Virus record (IMG/VR): IMGVR_UViG_3300048024_000375
Location: 1-35,120 of that record
DNA length: 35,120 nt
DNA from: a virus
Direction: 5' to 3' (one strand)
Part shown: positions 32,099 through 35,120 of the stretch, piece by piece
Layout: every line of letters starts with the position of its first letter
How positions within the stretch are numbered: position 1 is the first letter of the stretch
Notes under the pieces: generated by a model
Told to the model about the DNA's origin: nothing
The model's input: only the letters and a program-made list of their open reading frames with translations
Database searches by the model: none
Made by a program: the position numbers and the translations under genes

Positions 32099-32888
32099 AA
32101 ACTTAGCGGTTGGTGTCTTCGCATTTATAGGACTTATGTTCAATCCAGTACTTGCTGACGATAACGAAGTTTTACTTGACCAAACAGGTGACAACTTGGT
32201 TTTAACAATTTTACAGGCAGGAACAGGTAACACAGTATCAGGTGATGCTACACAAGGCAGTGACTTGATACTTAACGGTAATAACATAATATTGGACCTT
32301 ATACAGGACGGTGATAACAATGACTTCTTCGGTAGTCTTGTTTTAGACGGATCAGGTTCAACTGTGTTAGATTTTTACAACTTGGGAGATGGCAACATCT
32401 TTGATTTTGACGTAGGTGATAATAGTGCCGATTATGCTGATATGCTTTCAAGCATTCAGGGTGACGGTAACTTATTTGACATAGGAATAGGTGAGAACGC
32501 ACAAGCAGAAAACTTAAACTTTGACTTAGTAATACTAGGTGACAGAAATGATTTTGACACTAGTTTTACAAACAGCAAAGTTTGGGCGGCGGCTGGAACA
32601 GGTGACACTTGTGGCACAAACTGTACAGGTTCAAGTGCAATGGTAGGCATCATAATAGATGCAGACGATGTTGTATGGAACTTTGACATTACAGGTGATG
32701 ACAATGCCTTTGCTACAAAGCAAAGTGGAAACAGTGGTCATATGCTTACAACAGACATAACAGGTAGTGATGGAGATTTCCAGTTCACTCAGGATATGAC
32801 TGCAACTTGTACGAATGCTTGTAACGGCGTAATTAATGTCGAAATAGACAGCGAAAATGCTTCAGTTAGTATTAAACAAACCGACTAA
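32085..32888 (+). CDS. Secreted curlin-repeat protein 1 (CsgA/CsgB-like)
   Basis: 267 residues with signal peptide 1-24 (GLMFNPVLA then DD). The mature part is a run of curlin-like repeats, clearest at 26-51 (LLDQTGDNLVLTILQAGTGN) and 61-83 (LILNGNNIILDLIQDGDNN), then weaker ones near 98-113, 123-135, 148-158 and 200-217 (FDITGDDNAFATKQSGNSG). Q-x-G-x-x-N spacing is the hallmark of CsgA/CsgB amyloid subunits. It is strongly acidic. Two CX3C pairs (176/180 and 242/246) are unlike E. coli curlins. GGAGA precedes the ATG, which lies 14 nt inside the csgG-like gene. Likely cargo of the CsgG channel; whether it is the nucleator or main subunit is open. Confidence 0.82.
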   Translation: MKIIKNLAVGVFAFIGLMFNPVLADDNEVLLDQTGDNLVLTILQAGTGNTVSGDATQGSDLILNGNNIILDLIQDGDNNDFFGSLVLDGSGSTVLDFYNLGDGNIFDFDVGDNSADYADMLSSIQGDGNLFDIGIGENAQAENLNFDLVILGDRNDFDTSFTNSKVWAAAGTGDTCGTNCTGSSAMVGIIIDADDVVWNFDITGDDNAFATKQSGNSGHMLTTDITGSDGDFQFTQDMTATCTNACNGVINVEIDSENASVSIKQTD

Positions 32889-34023
32889 ATTCGTAGTCGC
32901 AGTTTTACTAATTGCAATAGGAAACTCATACGCCGCCGAGCCAATTGGCGGCGTAATTGAGCAAAGTGGAAAGGCTGGAAGTATTGTAAGGCTTTCAGGA
33001 GAAGAATTAACAGCAACCTTACAAACAGACATAGTTAGTTTTGACGAAGTTGAAACAGAAAATGGCAGACTTAAAATACAGTTTGTGGACGAAACGCAAG
33101 TCAGTTTAACAGAACATACATATATGGAAATAGATGAATATGTGTATGACCCAGATCCCAGTAAAAGTAAAATGGCACTAAATTTTGTACAAGGTACAGC
33201 CAGATTTGCAACTGGTGGGTTAGGCCTTGTTCCAAAAGAGAACATACAAATACAAACACCTACGGCTGTAATAGGTATTAGAGGTACAGATTTTACTACC
33301 ACAGTTGACGAATTAGGTAGAAGTTTAGTTATATTATTACCAGATGCAAACTGTGATGATAAAGTTAAACTGGAAGAAGGTTGTAGGCCTAGTGGAAGTA
33401 TAACAGTTACTAATGATGGCGGAACAGTAACATTAGAAGAAGCCTTTCAGGCTGTAATGGTAAGTACGTTTGAACAATCACCAACCCAACCTGTAACATT
33501 AGTAGACTTGGATTTAAACCAAATAGACAATATGTTTATTGTTAGTAAGCCTGATGAAATTGTTCAGGCAGAAGAAGAACAAGCAGACCAACTTAAAGGT
33601 GATGGAGGCTTGTTAGACTTTAACGGATTAGACATAGACCTTTTAGAAATTGAAGGTTTAGACGAACAAGCAGAACGACAATTAGAATTTACAGAATTAG
33701 ATATAAATTTCTTAGATGTTGACTTCTTAAGGGATTTATTAGAGATTATGGAAGAAGCAGATGCTCTAGGAGAAGAAGAGGAAAGCACAGGCAGTGATAG
33801 ATTAGTAGACAGAGGATTTGGTGTACAACCTGATAACCAGTTTAATATTATACCCGATGTTGATGGTAAAGTATTTTTCTTAAGAGTAGGTACTAATTAC
33901 ACTAGTCTAAAAATTAAAAAAGGACAAGCAGGATACATAGAAGTAAGAGATAAAGATTTAGGCGATACAGTAATGTGCCTTAATAATTGTGAAGGAATTA
34001 GGATAACAATAACACAAGAGTAA
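32857..34023 (+). CDS. Secreted FecR-domain protein
   Basis: 388 residues. Signal peptide 1-26 (VVAVLLIAIGNSYA then AEP). A FecR-type domain spans about 55-150, with NGRLKIQFVDETQVSLTEHT and IQTPTAVIGIRGTDF. From ~235 comes an Asp/Leu/Glu-rich repeat region (LLDFNGLDIDLLEIEGLDEQ; ELDINFLDVDFLRDLLEIME), then a small C-terminal beta domain with CLNNC. Classical FecR is an inner-membrane anti-sigma regulator; here there is no cytoplasmic or membrane part, so it is a periplasmic or surface protein and regulation is unlikely. It starts 32 nt inside the curlin-repeat gene without a clear ribosome site, implying coupling. Possible structural partner or surface anchor of the fibre. Confidence 0.75.
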   Translation: MLQLVLNKPTKFVVAVLLIAIGNSYAAEPIGGVIEQSGKAGSIVRLSGEELTATLQTDIVSFDEVETENGRLKIQFVDETQVSLTEHTYMEIDEYVYDPDPSKSKMALNFVQGTARFATGGLGLVPKENIQIQTPTAVIGIRGTDFTTTVDELGRSLVILLPDANCDDKVKLEEGCRPSGSITVTNDGGTVTLEEAFQAVMVSTFEQSPTQPVTLVDLDLNQIDNMFIVSKPDEIVQAEEEQADQLKGDGGLLDFNGLDIDLLEIEGLDEQAERQLEFTELDINFLDVDFLRDLLEIMEEADALGEEEESTGSDRLVDRGFGVQPDNQFNIIPDVDGKVFFLRVGTNYTSLKIKKGQAGYIEVRDKDLGDTVMCLNNCEGIRITITQE

Positions 34024-34029
34024 TAAATA
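34022..34029 (+). promoter_or_regulatory. Late promoter variant (AATAAATA) 5 nt before the ATG (leaderless mRNA predicted)
   Basis: AATAAATA, overlapping the stop of the FecR gene, then CTATT and ATG at 34035, the same 5-nt spacing as at 22475 and 34883. First base is A where most boxes here have G. Confidence 0.5.
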
Positions 34030-34034
34030 CTATT

Positions 34035-34877
34035 ATGAACATAGACGAAAGATTAAACGAAATGGAACCTAAAGATACGCCACTATTGGTATTAGGTTAT
34101 ATCTTATTGGGTATGTTTTTATTAATACCTGCTACAGCAAATGCACAAGACAATGAAGTTTTACTTGATCAAACAGGTGACAATTTAGATTTACAAATTT
34201 TACAAGCAGGATATGATAACACAATAAATTTTAGTATTGGTGGTACTAATAATGTGGTTGACTTATTACAACAAGGCAATGGTGGATATATTGGGTACAC
34301 ATCTGCTTGGGGTAGTGGTCTTGCTTGGGGCGGAGATTTAGATGGTGATTACAATAATCTTAATATTGTACAAACGTGTAATCAAGGATCATCCTGTGGG
34401 GGTGATAGATTTGAATTTCATATACAGGGTGATAGCAATGATGTAGACTTCTATCAAGGATATCACGTAACAAGTTCAGGGACGGTGTTAGAAATTGATG
34501 ATTACGAGTATGGCGGCCATTTTACACGATTAGATATTCACGGTGATAACAATAAGTTTTTAGGAAGTCAACGTTCAAACAACTCAGGACACGAACATTC
34601 AAACATTACTAACATCTACGGTAATTACAATGATGTGTACACAAGACAAGAAAGCAACCAAGACAAAACACTTAATTTAACAATCAATAATAGTAACAAT
34701 GATGTTGATATGATACAAAAGGGAAGTGCGACACATACTGCCACAGTCACACTAAGTGGAACGTATTCCACTACTTTATATATGCTTCAACAAGGAGGCA
34801 CAGCACAATCATATACACTCAGCCAAACCTGTGCAACAATAGGTGGTTGTTCAGTCTCAGTCACTCAAGGTAATTAA
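34035..34877 (+). CDS. Secreted curlin-repeat protein 2 (CsgA/CsgB-like)
   Basis: 280 residues. A hydrophilic 16-residue N-terminus precedes the signal helix (PLLVLGYILLGMFLLIPATA), with likely cleavage after ANA at 37. The mature start DNEVLLDQTGDNL is nearly identical to curlin-repeat protein 1. Repeats at 44-60 and 74-86 (NVVDLLQQGNGGYIG) are clear; weaker N/Q/G repeats continue to the C-terminus (DVDMIQKGSA; LYMLQQGGTA). Two CX5C pairs (115/121 and 266/272) are present. It is less acidic than its paralogue. Predicted leaderless from its own late promoter, so it may be made at a different level from protein 1. Major subunit or nucleator cannot be told apart. Confidence 0.8.
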   Translation: MNIDERLNEMEPKDTPLLVLGYILLGMFLLIPATANAQDNEVLLDQTGDNLDLQILQAGYDNTINFSIGGTNNVVDLLQQGNGGYIGYTSAWGSGLAWGGDLDGDYNNLNIVQTCNQGSSCGGDRFEFHIQGDSNDVDFYQGYHVTSSGTVLEIDDYEYGGHFTRLDIHGDNNKFLGSQRSNNSGHEHSNITNIYGNYNDVYTRQESNQDKTLNLTINNSNNDVDMIQKGSATHTATVTLSGTYSTTLYMLQQGGTAQSYTLSQTCATIGGCSVSVTQGN

Positions 34878-34882
34878 ACTCT

Positions 34883-34890
34883 ATAAATAT
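34883..34890 (+). promoter_or_regulatory. Late promoter (exact TATAAATA) 5 nt before the ATG (leaderless mRNA predicted)
   Basis: TATAAATA, then TTAGT and ATG at 34896. It starts 5 nt after the previous gene's stop; no ribosome site fits between. Confidence 0.65.
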
Positions 34891-34895
34891 TAGTA

Positions 34896-35120
34896 TGGTT
34901 TTTACACATACTGGACAAATGGAATCTCCTGTAGGAGATTTATTACGATTACAATTTAAAACAGAACAAAATCAAAAATATGTATATCCTATTCAAATAC
35001 ATATGACTCAAACATGTCCTCCTATAAATGATTTTGTAAGGATGGAAAATACTAAACAATTTTATTATACTATCCCACAAGATGTACTACAAGATATTAA
35101 AAACAAACAATGTGTATTAT
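34896..35120 (+). CDS. Unrecognised protein (partial, C-terminus off the window)
   Basis: ATG at 34896 opens a frame of 75 codons to the right edge without a stop. The N-terminus reads VFTHTGQMESPVGDLLRLQF, then QKYVYPIQIHMTQTCPPIND. There is no signal peptide and it is not curlin-like, so it is probably not an export substrate. Its exact TATAAATA box marks it as a late gene. Family unknown. Confidence 0.6.

Overview
The window is a 35 kb piece of a low-GC, T4-superfamily myovirus genome. Recognised T4-type genes are the late sigma factor gp55, the recombination nuclease gp47/gp46, the baseplate genes (gp48-, gp53- and gp26-like), a tape measure, and the head set gp20, gp67-like, gp21, gp22 and gp23. 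The AT-rich composition, the marine-type gp55 with its long N-terminus, the fibre proteins with YYTDAR and ARYADLAE motifs, and a curli-like gene set all point to a marine T4-like phage. The pelagimyophage group (SAR11 phages of the HTVC008M type) is the best guess, inferred by eye and from memory without any search.

Layout: (a) 1-3837, minus strand: three baseplate genes behind a late promoter; the leftmost runs off the window. (b) 3873-8396, plus strand: gp55, gp47, gp46 and an unknown gene, behind a near-perfect sigma70-type promoter and a perfect T4 late-promoter box. (c) 8397-8880: a gene-free, structured convergent region. (d) 8881-10471, minus strand: a GIY-YIG-like protein, a small gp51-like ORF and gp26. 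A TTTTTTC slippery heptamer near the gp26 stop leads into the small ORF. (e) 10433-13221: a divergently transcribed 905-residue tape measure. (f) 13252-19179: the head operon from portal to major capsid protein, closed by a strong terminator. (g) 19207-29920: four tail-fibre-like proteins with a full-ligand diiron ferritin-like enzyme among them, closed by a second terminator. (h) 29948-34877: a late operon with two small membrane proteins, a CsgF homologue, a CsgG outer-membrane export lipoprotein, two secreted curlin-repeat proteins and a secreted FecR-domain protein. (i) 34896-end: the start of an unrecognised gene.

How the parts fit: gp55 is encoded here, and octamers of the form GATAAATA, with a few TATAAATA or AATAAATA variants, precede nearly every late transcription unit on both strands. 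At three genes the octamer lies exactly 5 nt before the ATG, which predicts leaderless late mRNAs. Baseplate, tape measure, head and fibre genes are therefore late genes. So is the curli-like operon, which means that an amyloid-type secretion apparatus would be made at the same time as virions. The strongest leads are the curli-like operon with cysteine-paired subunits, the predicted -1 frameshift joining gp26 to the small ORF beside the tape measure, the leaderless late promoters, the diiron enzyme among fibre genes, and the structured non-coding segment at 8472-8880.
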